From Nocardioides silvaticus (GTDB lineage Bacteria; Actinomycetota; Actinomycetes; Propionibacteriales; Nocardioidaceae): a stretch of DNA of 64,000 bases. Numbering within the stretch: the stretch's first letter is position 1; each line of letters begins with the position of its first letter. Of the stretch, positions 24,419-35,141 are shown piece by piece. The notes beneath the pieces are model-generated. The model did no database searches. It was not told the origin of the DNA and was given only the letters and a program-made list of their open reading frames with translations. The stretch lies in assembly GCF_003160695.1 (NCBI RefSeq), contig NZ_QGDD01000002.1, positions 248,001-312,000 of the forward strand, read 5' to 3'. The position numbers and the translations under genes are program-made.

Positions 24419-25375
24419 CTAGCGACGGGCGGCGTAGATGCGTCGTACGACGTCCTCGATGTCGGGCTCCTCGACGGTGAGGTCGAGGACCTCGGCCCGC
24501 TCGCTCACGGCAGCGAGCACGCGGGCGGCGGTAGTCGCCTCCGCGTCGAAGGCCAGCCGCTGGCGCAGGCCGTGCCCCTCGGACGTGAGGTGGCGGGTGC
24601 TCGGGATGCCGGTCAGGTCGTCGACCGGCTCGGCGAGGTCGACGACCAGCACCCGCTCGGCGCCGACGGTCCGGGACAGGCCGGGGAGGTCGCCGTCGTA
24701 GGCCAGCCGGCCGCGGTCGATGACGAGGACCCGGTCGCAGAGCCGCTCGACGTCGCCCATGTCGTGGGTGGTGAGCAGCAGCGTGGTGCCGTGGGTCCGC
24801 CTCTCGGCCACGAGGAACTCGCGCAGCCGCTGCTTCGACAGCACGTCGAGCCCGATGGTCGGCTCGTCGAGGATCACCAGCCGGGGGGAGTGGAGCAGCG
24901 CGGCGGCGACCTCGCCGCGCATCCGCTGCCCGAGGGAGAGCTGGCGCACCGGGGTGGCCAGGAACTCGGCCATCTCCAGCCGTTCGACGAGCTCCTCGGT
25001 GCGGCTCGCCTCCTCGCTCGCCGACAGGCCGTGGATGGCTGCGAGGATCCGGAACGACTCGCGCACCGGCAGGTCCCACCACAGCTGCGACCGCTGGCCG
25101 AACACCACGCCCACCTGACGCGCCAGGCGACGGCGGTCCTGCACCGGCCGGAGCCCGCAGGTCGTCACCGAGCCGCGGGTCGGCACCAGGATCCCGGTGA
25201 GCATCTTGATGGTCGTCGACTTCCCGGCACCGTTGGCGCCGATGTAGCCGACGGCCTCGCCCGGCGCCACCCGCAGCGAGAGGTCGTCGACCGCCACCAG
25301 GGTCCGTCGGCGCAGGGCGTCGCGGACCCGGAACTCCCGGGTCAGGCCGTCCGTCTCGATGATCGGGGTGCTCAT
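24419..25375 (-). CDS. ABC-2 type exporter, ATP-binding subunit
   Basis: 318 residues. Walker A GANGAGKST (about 48-56), Q-loop region QRSQLWWDL, signature LSLGQRMRGEVAAALL (the less common LSLGQ form), Walker B LVILDEPTIGLD, and switch His in LLTTHDMGDVERLCDRVLVI. The C-terminal 80 residues are the regulatory extension common in drug/polysaccharide ABC-2 exporters. The LSLGQRMR signature fits the group paired with two six-TM permeases, as here. It starts at ATG 25375 and overlaps the permease stop by ATGA. It is the last gene of a three-gene operon transcribed from about 27.0 kb. Confidence 0.92.
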   Translation of the reverse strand: MSTPIIETDGLTREFRVRDALRRRTLVAVDDLSLRVAPGEAVGYIGANGAGKSTTIKMLTGILVPTRGSVTTCGLRPVQDRRRLARQVGVVFGQRSQLWWDLPVRESFRILAAIHGLSASEEASRTEELVERLEMAEFLATPVRQLSLGQRMRGEVAAALLHSPRLVILDEPTIGLDVLSKQRLREFLVAERRTHGTTLLLTTHDMGDVERLCDRVLVIDRGRLAYDGDLPGLSRTVGAERVLVVDLAEPVDDLTGIPSTRHLTSEGHGLRQRLAFDAEATTAARVLAAVSERAEVLDLTVEEPDIEDVVRRIYAARR

Positions 25376-26199
25376 CCTCCGCCTCCTTGGTAGTGCCGTA
25401 CGCCGACCCGCCAGCTCGCGAGCGCCAGCGTCCAGGTCCACACCGCCGCCGCCGGGGCGCACCAGCCCACCCAGTCCGGCAAGCCGTACGGCGGCGCGTA
25501 GCCGAGCAGCCAGAGCGCCGGCAGGAAGCCGGTGAAGACCATCGGGAAGAAGAACCCGAACACGGCCCACAGCGGCCGGTTCCAGACCGACGCGGGCTGG
25601 GTCGCGGCGTAGCGGCCGCCGTAGACGAACGCGTTGGTCGTCTCCGCGCCCTCGACGAGGAAGAACTGGGCACCTCCGGCCCACACGAACATGCCGGCGA
25701 ACACCGCGTAGCCGCTGACGATCGCGAGCGCGAGCAGCAGCACGTGGGCCGGGCTCCAGTCGATGTCGTTGAGGACCAGCCCGACGGTCAGCGCGACCGC
25801 CCCGACGGCCGCCCGTGCGAGCCGGCGCAGCGAGATGTCGCTGGTGATCAGCTGGAGCAGCAGCGGCTGCGGGCGCAGGTAGAAGACGTCGAGGGTGCCG
25901 GCACGGAGGTACGACGGCAGGTTGTCGCAGTGGCCGAACGACATGTCGGCCAGGCTGAAGCAGAGGTCCGCGAGCCCGAAGACCAGCAGGATCGCGGTGA
26001 AGTCGAGACCGCCCAGGGCGTCGACGCTGTGGAACAGCACCGAGACCTCGGCGAGCTCGATCGCCCCCACCAGGAGCGAGCTGAGCAGGTCGAGCGCGAA
26101 GCTGGCGCGGTAGGCGCGCTGCGAGCGGGCGCGGGAGCCGAGCACGGCCAGGTAGGGGCGGAGCGCGGTCCGTAAGGAGGCGGTCGAGGTGTCAGCCAC
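25372..26199 (-). CDS. ABC-2 type exporter permease subunit (second)
   Basis: 275 residues with about six membrane segments and a basic cytosolic N-terminus (RPYLAVLGSRARSQRAYRAS). The motif FGHCDNLPSYLRAGTLDVFYLRPQPL is characteristic of the ABC2_membrane_6 (DUF990) permeases. It forms a heterodimer with the neighbouring permease, driven by the adjacent ATPase. The substrate is unknown; relatives export peptides, antibiotics or dyes. It overlaps its neighbours by 8 bp and 4 bp, so the three proteins are made in step. Confidence 0.88.
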   Translation of the reverse strand: MADTSTASLRTALRPYLAVLGSRARSQRAYRASFALDLLSSLLVGAIELAEVSVLFHSVDALGGLDFTAILLVFGLADLCFSLADMSFGHCDNLPSYLRAGTLDVFYLRPQPLLLQLITSDISLRRLARAAVGAVALTVGLVLNDIDWSPAHVLLLALAIVSGYAVFAGMFVWAGGAQFFLVEGAETTNAFVYGGRYAATQPASVWNRPLWAVFGFFFPMVFTGFLPALWLLGYAPPYGLPDWVGWCAPAAAVWTWTLALASWRVGVRHYQGGGG

Positions 26200-27001
26200 C
26201 CTGCACCTCCAGGTGCCGGCGTCCGGCGCGAGTGAGCAGCTGTCCCAGCGCGGCGACGGCGACGAGCCAGGCGACCTGCGCGGCTAGGAGGACCAGCGCC
26301 TCGGTGCCGTCCGCCCGACCCGAGATGATGTCGACCGGGTACATCATCATCGACGGGAACGGCGTCGCCTGGGCGAGCGCCTCCAGCCAGGCCGGGAACA
26401 GCCAGATCGGCACGAACAGGCCGGCGAAGAACCCCGAGACCACCATGTAGAGGATCTGGAGCCCGCGGGTCTCGACCAGCCAGAACCCGGGCGCGGCGAC
26501 CACGAGGTAGACGGTGGCGGCGGCGATCGTGATGCCGAGCAGCACGCTCACCGCGCCCAACAGGTAGGCGAAGGGGTCGTCCGGCAGGGCCATCCCGACG
26601 ACCAGGCCGCCGATCAGCACCGAGGGGATGCCGCGCGGGATCAGGTTGAAGATCGCCTTGCCGACCTCGGTCGTGATCGCTGCCGCCTGCACGTCCAGCG
26701 GTCGCAGGAAGTCGACGGCGACGTCGCCGTCCTTGATCCGGTCGGCGATGTCGATCCGGCCGAAGAGGTTGACCGACCCGAGCAGCCCCTGCGACACCCA
26801 GATGTAGGTGCTCATCAGCGCGATGTCGTACCCCTGCAGCTCGCCGCCGGCGGCGCGCACCGTGGCGAAGAGGATCGCGACCTTGAGCAGACCGAAGGTG
26901 GTGTTGGCGACCAAGCCACCGAACGCGGCGAGGAGGTACGCCGACTGCCGCCTGAACCCGGCGACGAGGATGCGCCAGTACACCCTGATCGTCGCTCGCA
27001 T
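26192..27001 (-). CDS. ABC-2 type exporter permease subunit (first)
   Basis: 269 residues with about six membrane segments. DGDVAVDFLRPLDVQAAAIT is the family's conserved cytosolic loop, parallel to the YLRPQPL loop of its partner. It pairs with the second permease and the ATPase. The start is taken at ATG 27001 (MRATIRVYWRILV); an in-frame TTG at 27013 would add four residues. TAGGTT at 27012-27017 lies 10 nt before the ATG, so the leader is very short or absent, which argues against the TTG. It is divergent from an ABC exporter. Confidence 0.88.
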   Translation of the reverse strand: MRATIRVYWRILVAGFRRQSAYLLAAFGGLVANTTFGLLKVAILFATVRAAGGELQGYDIALMSTYIWVSQGLLGSVNLFGRIDIADRIKDGDVAVDFLRPLDVQAAAITTEVGKAIFNLIPRGIPSVLIGGLVVGMALPDDPFAYLLGAVSVLLGITIAAATVYLVVAAPGFWLVETRGLQILYMVVSGFFAGLFVPIWLFPAWLEALAQATPFPSMMMYPVDIISGRADGTEALVLLAAQVAWLVAVAALGQLLTRAGRRHLEVQGG

Positions 27002-27011
27002 GAGAGACAGC

Positions 27012-27051
27012 AACCTAGGCTTGCGTTCAAGTCGACTTCAAGTCCTAGTGT
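27012..27051. promoter_or_regulatory. Divergent promoter region of two ABC transporter units with direct-repeat operator
   Basis: 57 bp separate the two starts. The minus-strand -10 is TAGGTT (27012-27017) and the plus-strand -10 is TAGTGT (27046-27051). Between them TTCAAGTC occurs twice, at 27026-27033 and 27037-27044. The copies are 11 bp apart, one helical turn, and they overlap a perfect AAGTCGACTT palindrome. One regulator here could control both units. Confidence 0.6.
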
Positions 27052-27058
27052 CGAGCAC

Positions 27059-28939
27059 ATGAGCATGGAGTCGATCGCGTGGAACCAGCTGTACCGGCGG
27101 ATGAGCGCGCCGGACGAGAGCCGCGCCTTCACCGCCGCAACCGCCCGGCGGATCCTCGAGTTCGCACGGCCGCACCGGCGCAAGCTGATCGGCTTCATCC
27201 TCCTCAGCGTGGCGGGCGCCGCGCTGGCCGTGGCGACCCCGGTGCTGGCTGGCCGGGTGGTCAACTCGATCGTGGCCGGCGACGAGCCGCGGGTCGTGGT
27301 GCTGCTGGCACTGGTCATCGGCGGCGTCGCCGTGCTCGACGCGGCGATCGGGCTCGTCACCCGGTGGCTCTCGTCAAGCATCGGCGAGGCGCTGATCCTG
27401 GACCTGCGCACCGCCGTGTTCGACCACGTCCAGCGGATGCCGATCGCGTTCTTCACCCGCACGCGGACCGGCGCGCTGGTCAGCCGGCTCAACAACGACG
27501 TCATCGGCGCCCAGCGCGCGTTCAGCAGCACCCTGTCCGGCGTGGTCGGAAACCTCGTGATGCTCGTCCTCACGCTCGTGGTGATGCTCGGCATCTCCTG
27601 GCGGGTCACGCTCCTCGCGCTGGTGCTGCTTCCCGTGTTCGTCGTGCCGGCGCGGCGGATGGGCAACCGACTGGCTGGCATCCAGCGCGAGGCGGCCGAC
27701 CACAACGCCGCGATGGGCAACCAGATGACCGAGCGGTTCTCCGCGCCCGGCGCAACCCTGGTCAAGCTCTTCGGCCGCCCCGACCACGAGTCGGCCGAGT
27801 TCGCCGCGCGCGCCCGGCGGGTGGCGCAGATCGGTGTCCGGACCGCCCTGGTGCAGACGACCTTCGTCACGGCGCTGACGCTCGTCTCGGCGCTCGCGGT
27901 GGCTCTCGTCTACGGCCTCGGCGGCTACTACGCCCTGACCGGCGGGCTCGACGCCGGCGACGTGGTGGCGCTGTCGCTGCTGCTCATCCGGCTCTACGCC
28001 CCGCTCACTGCCCTCGCGAGCGCGCGGGTCGAGGTGATGGCGGCATTGGTGAGCTTCGAGCGGGTCTTCGAGGTGCTCGACCTCGAGCCGCTGATCCAGG
28101 ACCGGCCCGGCGCGCGGGACGTGCCGGAGGGCCCGGTGGCCGTGGAGCTCGACGACGTGCGGTTCTCCTATCCGTCGGCGGACCGGGTCTCGCTCGCGTC
28201 CCTGGAGGAGGTGGCGACGCTGGACGCACGTGGTGGTGAGGAGGTCCTCCACGGCGTCACGCTGCGGGCGGAGCCGGGCCAGGTGGTCGCCCTTGTCGGG
28301 TCCTCGGGGGCCGGGAAGTCCACGATCGCCCAGCTCGTCTCGCGGTTGTACGACGTCGACGCGGGCGCCGTCCGCCTTGCCGGCGTCGACGTGCGCGATC
28401 TCTCTGCGGCGGCGATCCGGGACACGGTCGGCATGGTGACCCAGGACGGGCACCTCTTCCACGACTCCATCCGCGGCAACCTGCTGTTCGCGCGGCCGGA
28501 CGCGTCGGAGGAGGAGGTCTGGGACGCGCTGGAGCGGGCGCGCCTGGCGGACCTGGTGCGGTCGCTGCCCGACGGGCTGGCCACCGTCGTGGGGGAGCGC
28601 GGCTACCGCCTCTCCGGAGGCGAGCGGCAGCGGCTGACGATCGCCCGCCTGCTGCTGAAACGGCCGCGAGTGGTGGTCCTCGACGAGGCGACCGCCTCGC
28701 TCGACTCGACCTCGGAGGCGGCGGTCCAAGCGGCACTCTCCGAGGTGCTGGCCGGCCGGACCGCGCTCGTCATCGCGCACCGGCTCTCGACCATCCGCAC
28801 CGCCGACGTCATCCTCGTCGTCGAGGACGGCCGGATCGTCGAGCGCGGCACGCACGTCGAGCTGCTGGCGGCCGGCGGCCGCTACGAGGAGCTCTACCGC
28901 ACCCAGTTCGCGGAGGCCGGCGACGAGCTGCCGGCCTGA
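27059..28939 (+). CDS. ABC exporter, fused membrane and ATPase domains
   Basis: 626 residues. Six membrane helices (about 35-320; conserved QRMPIAFFTRTRTGALVSRL coupling region) are fused to an ATPase domain with Walker A GSSGAGKST (about 415), signature LSGGERQRLTIARLL, Walker B VVVLDEATASLD and switch His IAHRLSTI. It is a half-transporter that works as a dimer. The group is MsbA/LmrA-like; lipid or drug export is plausible but the substrate is unknown. Residues about 375-400 contain an insert before the ATPase domain (DRVSLASLEEVATLDARGGE). TAGTGT ends 7 nt before the ATG (leaderless). Confidence 0.92.
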   Translation: MSMESIAWNQLYRRMSAPDESRAFTAATARRILEFARPHRRKLIGFILLSVAGAALAVATPVLAGRVVNSIVAGDEPRVVVLLALVIGGVAVLDAAIGLVTRWLSSSIGEALILDLRTAVFDHVQRMPIAFFTRTRTGALVSRLNNDVIGAQRAFSSTLSGVVGNLVMLVLTLVVMLGISWRVTLLALVLLPVFVVPARRMGNRLAGIQREAADHNAAMGNQMTERFSAPGATLVKLFGRPDHESAEFAARARRVAQIGVRTALVQTTFVTALTLVSALAVALVYGLGGYYALTGGLDAGDVVALSLLLIRLYAPLTALASARVEVMAALVSFERVFEVLDLEPLIQDRPGARDVPEGPVAVELDDVRFSYPSADRVSLASLEEVATLDARGGEEVLHGVTLRAEPGQVVALVGSSGAGKSTIAQLVSRLYDVDAGAVRLAGVDVRDLSAAAIRDTVGMVTQDGHLFHDSIRGNLLFARPDASEEEVWDALERARLADLVRSLPDGLATVVGERGYRLSGGERQRLTIARLLLKRPRVVVLDEATASLDSTSEAAVQAALSEVLAGRTALVIAHRLSTIRTADVILVVEDGRIVERGTHVELLAAGGRYEELYRTQFAEAGDELPA

Positions 28940-28946
28940 CCCGCGC

Positions 28947-29258
28947 TCAGTCGAGCCCGACGAAGCCGCTGCGGTAGGCCGCGACCACCAGCTGCACCCG
29001 GTCGCGGACGCCGACCTTCGCGATCAGCCGGGCCACGTGGCACTTCACGGTGGCGGGGGAGATGAAGAGGGTGCCGGCGATCTCGACCGTCGACTGGCCC
29101 TCGGCGAGGAGGCGCAGCACGTCGGCCTCGCGGCGCGAGAGCCGTGCGGTCCAGGAGTACGCGTCCCTGGACGGTGGTGCCGTCGCGTATCCAGGTCCGA
29201 CGACCTGGAGGTGCCGGGGCGACGCCTCGGCGATGGTGCCCGGTCCCGGCTCGCTCAT
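28947..29258 (-). CDS. LuxR-type HTH regulator without receiver domain
   Basis: 103 residues. The C-terminal 65 form a complete GerE/LuxR helix-turn-helix (LSRREADVLRLLAEGQSTVE; ISPATVKCHVARLIAKVGVRD). The N-terminal 38 residues are Pro/Gly-rich and too short for a receiver or sensor domain. It is therefore an orphan DNA-binding domain, perhaps a stand-alone regulator like small actinobacterial LuxR proteins, or a remnant of a longer gene. GAGGAGTAGTC lies before the ATG at 29258. It converges on the ABC exporter (7 bp gap) and may regulate neighbours; that is inference only. Confidence 0.8.
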   Translation of the reverse strand: MSEPGPGTIAEASPRHLQVVGPGYATAPPSRDAYSWTARLSRREADVLRLLAEGQSTVEIAGTLFISPATVKCHVARLIAKVGVRDRVQLVVAAYRSGFVGLD

Positions 29259-29391
29259 GACTACTCCTCGTCCTCGGCCGAGGCTAGGGAGGCCGCGCGG
29301 TGCGCGCACTGCGCGCCGGCGAAGGTGAGACGGTTGTGAGACGGCGCGCCGGGCGTGGACGCCGTCTGGTCCACTGCCCCTCCGTCATGTA

Positions 29392-29405
29392 TCTTGATAT
29401 CAAGA
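29392..29405. promoter_or_regulatory. 14-bp perfect palindrome in the acnA promoter
   Basis: TCTTGATATCAAGA overlaps a -10-like TATCTT (29390-29395), 121 bp before the acnA start. A dimeric repressor bound here would block the polymerase. Aconitase genes in corynebacteria are controlled by the TetR protein AcnR, but no acnR-like gene is visible nearby. Confidence 0.6.
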
Positions 29406-29526
29406 GATATCGGGAGATCCGATGTCCGGGAGTTAGGACAGCCTCACTATCCGCCCCGACCAGCGCGGCGGCAGGATGGCAGGAAGCCCCACCCGACAGA
29501 GAAGTCGTAAGAGGACGGAGACGCGG

Positions 29527-32400
<2,874 letters not shown>

Positions 32401-32408
32401 TCCGCGCG

Positions 32409-33095
32409 ATGCGTCCGATCGGCACGGCGACGCTGCTGCTCGCTCTGGCAGCAGCGCCCGTGCTGACCGGGTGCGGGTCGGGCGGCGGCGACGCCGACGA
32501 CGTGCCGACCATCACGACACGGCCGTCGATCTCCGGGGCCGGCGCGACCGAGACGACGGGGAGCGCGACCTCCCCAACGACGCGGGCGAACACATCGCCG
32601 ACCGACGCGACCACGTCGACGACGGGCGACGCGCCGCCGACCGAGACCGCCGGGCCGTCGCCGGAGCCCCCCACCGATCGACCGACCGGCCCGACGACCT
32701 ACCGCAAGGCCAGCGCGCTCATCGACGAGGCGGGACGACCGATCGCACAGCCGCTGCGGCGGTTCTCGACCGACGAGGACCTGCTCTACTGCCTGCTCGA
32801 CGATCCGGTCATCGGGCCGGCGTGCGAGCTCAGCCGAGGCTTCGTGAAGGACGAGGAGGTGTGCGGCGGCTCGGCCGAGGGCGTGGGCCGGATCGAGACG
32901 TTCGAAGGCGAGGCGCGACCAGTCTGCAACACCGACACCATCCGCGAGCCGGGCGCGCAGCAGGTCCTCGGCGACGGGGTGGTGTCTGACGGGAAGGACG
33001 TCCGGTGCCTCGTCGACAGGTACAGCGTCACCTGCATCGACCTCGCGGCCGAGACCGGCTTCTTCCTCGCGCCGCGCGAGTACCACGTGTTCTAG
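32409..33095 (+). CDS. Lipoprotein with Thr/Ser/Pro-rich linker
   Basis: 228 residues. The N-terminal signal has lipobox LTGC with Cys22 (ATLLLALAAAPVLTGC), so the protein is lipid-anchored outside the membrane. Residues about 23-105 are Thr/Ser/Pro-rich (TTRANTSPTDATTSTTGDAP), a cell-wall-spanning linker. The C-terminal domain has six cysteines and ends LAPREYHVF; it is not recognised. The ATG at 32409 is chosen; a TTG at 32397 sharing TTGA with the acnA stop is possible but adds only MIRA. Almost no gap separates it from acnA, so read-through from acnA is likely. Confidence 0.75.
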   Translation: MRPIGTATLLLALAAAPVLTGCGSGGGDADDVPTITTRPSISGAGATETTGSATSPTTRANTSPTDATTSTTGDAPPTETAGPSPEPPTDRPTGPTTYRKASALIDEAGRPIAQPLRRFSTDEDLLYCLLDDPVIGPACELSRGFVKDEEVCGGSAEGVGRIETFEGEARPVCNTDTIREPGAQQVLGDGVVSDGKDVRCLVDRYSVTCIDLAAETGFFLAPREYHVF

Positions 33096-33125
33096 CGCGC
33101 TGACCGTCGCACTACCGTGGGCGAC

Positions 33126-33449
33126 ATGCTCGTCGCCTTCAGCATCTCGCCCTCCGGTCCGGCCGTCGACGAGACGGGCGGTGTCACCGAGGCTGTCGCC
33201 GCCGCCATCCGGGTCGTGCGGGAGTCCGGCCTCCCCAACGAGACCAACGCGATGTTCACCAACATCGAGGGGGAGTGGGACGAGGTGATGGCCGTGGTGA
33301 AGATGGCCGTCGACGTCGTCGCCGAGACCTCGCCCCGCGTCGGGCTGGTGCTCAAGGCCGACATCCGCCCCGGCCGCACCGGCCAGCTCGCCGCCAAGGT
33401 GGAGCGGATCGAGCAGGCGCTGGGGCCGGGCGGCCAGGACGGCGCCTGA
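33126..33449 (+). CDS. Thiamine-binding (MTH1187/YkoF, DUF77) family protein
   Basis: 107 residues of the small thiamine-binding fold (two ferredoxin-like halves in related YkoF). It opens [19 protein letters not shown], with [20 protein letters not shown] in the middle; both blocks are family hallmarks. It is proposed to bind thiamine or its precursors. TACCGT at 33113-33118 ends 7 nt before the ATG (leaderless). The stop overlaps the next start as TGATG, coupling it to the UPF0047 gene. Confidence 0.85.
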   Translation: MLVAFSISPSGPAVDETGGVTEAVAAAIRVVRESGLPNETNAMFTNIEGEWDEVMAVVKMAVDVVAETSPRVGLVLKADIRPGRTGQLAAKVERIEQALGPGGQDGA

Positions 33450-33853
33450 TGGACAGCGAGACCTTCGGCTTCCGGACCGGTGGCGAGGACACGGTCCTCG
33501 ACATCACCAGCACCTGCGCGGAGTTCGCGGCCGGGCGGGGCGACGGGCTCCTGCACGTGTTCGTGCCGCACGCGACCGCGGGGATCGCGATCATCGAGAC
33601 CGGCGCCGGCAGCGACGACGACCTGCTCGCCGCGCTCGCCGACCTGCTGCCGGCCGACGACCGTTGGCGGCACCGGCACGGCACCCCCGGGCACGGCCGG
33701 TCGCACGTGATGCCGGCGCTGGTGCCGCCGTACGCGACGCTGCCGGTGCTCGGCGGCCGGCTCGCGCTCGGCACCTGGCAGAGCGTCTGCCTGGTCGACC
33801 TCAACGTCGACAACCACGAGCGCGAGGTGCGGCTCAGCTTCCTGACGGGCTGA
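33449..33853 (+). CDS. YjbQ/UPF0047-family protein (secondary thiamine-phosphate synthase-like)
   Basis: 134 residues. Family motifs are [39 protein letters not shown] and a C-terminal [12 protein letters not shown]. The E. coli relative YjbQ has weak thiamin-phosphate synthase activity in genetic tests; the physiological role is open. Conserved His/Glu residues around PHATA suggest a metal or phosphate site. It is translationally coupled by one base to the thiamine-binding gene upstream, which supports a shared thiamine-linked job. Its 3' end overlaps the convergent HhH gene by 20 bp. Confidence 0.85.
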   Translation: MDSETFGFRTGGEDTVLDITSTCAEFAAGRGDGLLHVFVPHATAGIAIIETGAGSDDDLLAALADLLPADDRWRHRHGTPGHGRSHVMPALVPPYATLPVLGGRLALGTWQSVCLVDLNVDNHEREVRLSFLTG

Positions 33854-34631
33854 AGTCCAGGCCTCGCTCCGCGAGCGAGGCGCCGATCCGGTCCAGCGCT
33901 ATCGGGCCGACACCGTGCAGTGCCGCCAGGTCGGCGCGGGTCCAGCGGGCGGCGTCCTCGAGCGTGTGCACCCCGACCTCCCGCAGCGCACGGGTGGCCG
34001 GGGCGCCGATGGTGCGCGGCAGCGGCGTGCCCGCGCGGCGCGGCGCCCGATCGCGGGGGCCGTCCACGTGGTCGAGCACGGCCTCGCCCCGCGGCGACAG
34101 CCGGTAGCCGATCGCCAGCGACTCGGTGAGGCCGCGTTCCTTGAGCTTGCGGACGTCGCGCTTGAACTCCGCGGTCGGCCTCCCGAGCTGCGCGGCCAGC
34201 TCCGGAGCGCGGACCTCCGGGTTGGCGTCGATCATGCGCAGGGTGGTGCGGGTCCAGGGGCCGATGGCCGAGGACGCGTCCAGCCGATCGAGCCCGGCCA
34301 GGATGCCGGTGATCTCCTCGGCACCGGGCACCGTGGCACGGAGCGTCTCGCGGGGGTCGGCGCCGTCGTACCGCAGCCCGACGCGGTACGCCGGGCGGTC
34401 CGCCCTGGCGGAGAGGGCCTCCTTGAGCGCGGTCAGCGACGGCGCCCCGCTGCGGCGGGCGTCCTCCGCGCGCAGGGCCGAGACCGCCACCTGCTCGACG
34501 CTGGTGACCTCGAGCACCCCGACGGCGGTGCGCAGCCGGGTGCCGACCTTGACCCGGGCCCGGTTCCAGCGTCGGAACGCCAGGTCGATCTCGCCCCTGC
34601 GGATGGCCTCGAGCTCGGCCGGTCGGATCAT
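33834..34631 (-). CDS. ASCH-like / winged-helix / helix-hairpin-helix protein
   Basis: 265 residues in three parts. Residues 1-95 are an ASCH/PUA-like beta barrel ([36 protein letters not shown]). About 125-195 is a winged-helix-like segment ([34 protein letters not shown]). About 210-260 is an HhH pair ([36 protein letters not shown]). Each part binds RNA or DNA in other families, so a nucleic-acid-binding role is likely but the target is unknown. The start is ATG 34631; a GTG codon directly before it is in frame. It is divergent from the Nudix gene across 22 bp. Confidence 0.75.
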   Translation of the reverse strand: MIRPAELEAIRRGEIDLAFRRWNRARVKVGTRLRTAVGVLEVTSVEQVAVSALRAEDARRSGAPSLTALKEALSARADRPAYRVGLRYDGADPRETLRATVPGAEEITGILAGLDRLDASSAIGPWTRTTLRMIDANPEVRAPELAAQLGRPTAEFKRDVRKLKERGLTESLAIGYRLSPRGEAVLDHVDGPRDRAPRRAGTPLPRTIGAPATRALREVGVHTLEDAARWTRADLAALHGVGPIALDRIGASLAERGLDFSPSGS

Positions 34632-34653
34632 CACGCCTGGGAGGATAGGCCGC

Positions 34654-35082
34654 ATGCGTCAGTTCGCGTCGATCATCCTCGTCGACCCCCGCGGTCGGGT
34701 GCTGCTGCAGGAGCGGGACGAGCACCCGGCGATCGACCCGGAGTGCTGGGGTTTCGTGGGTGGTCACGTCGACCCTGGGGAGGAGCCCGACGGTGCCGCC
34801 TACCGCGAGCTGGCGGAGGAGACGGGGATCCACGTCGAGCCGCCGGGGCTGGAGCCCTGGCAGGCGTTCTCGATCTACCACGAGGCCTACGGCTCCGTCG
34901 ACGACGTGCGGATCTACACGGCGGCGACGACGCTCACCGATGCCGACGTCGTCGTGGGGGAGGGACGACAGATCGTGTTCGTCGACCCGGCTGCCCTGAA
35001 CGGGCTGCCCCTGACCGCGGCGGCCGGGATGGTCCTTCCGGAGTTCCTCGCCTCGGACCGCTACCGCGCCCTGTGCGGGTGA
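34654..35082 (+). CDS. Nudix hydrolase
   Basis: 142 residues with a perfect Nudix box at about residues 37-59, [17 protein letters not shown] followed by AEETGI (G-x5-E-x7-RE-x2-EE-x-G-I). It hydrolyses a nucleoside diphosphate linked to some group; the substrate is not identifiable. N-terminal strand [20 protein letters not shown] is the normal Nudix entry. It is divergent from the ASCH/HhH gene; TAGGCC lies before the ATG but lacks the final T of a good -10. The dxs start follows 59 bp downstream with its own -10. Confidence 0.9.
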   Translation: MRQFASIILVDPRGRVLLQERDEHPAIDPECWGFVGGHVDPGEEPDGAAYRELAEETGIHVEPPGLEPWQAFSIYHEAYGSVDDVRIYTAATTLTDADVVVGEGRQIVFVDPAALNGLPLTAAAGMVLPEFLASDRYRALCG

Positions 35083-35141
35083 CCGGCGTCGCGCCGCCGG
35101 CGAAGAGGCTCCTCGACCGCCGACGGCATAAACTCGCACCC

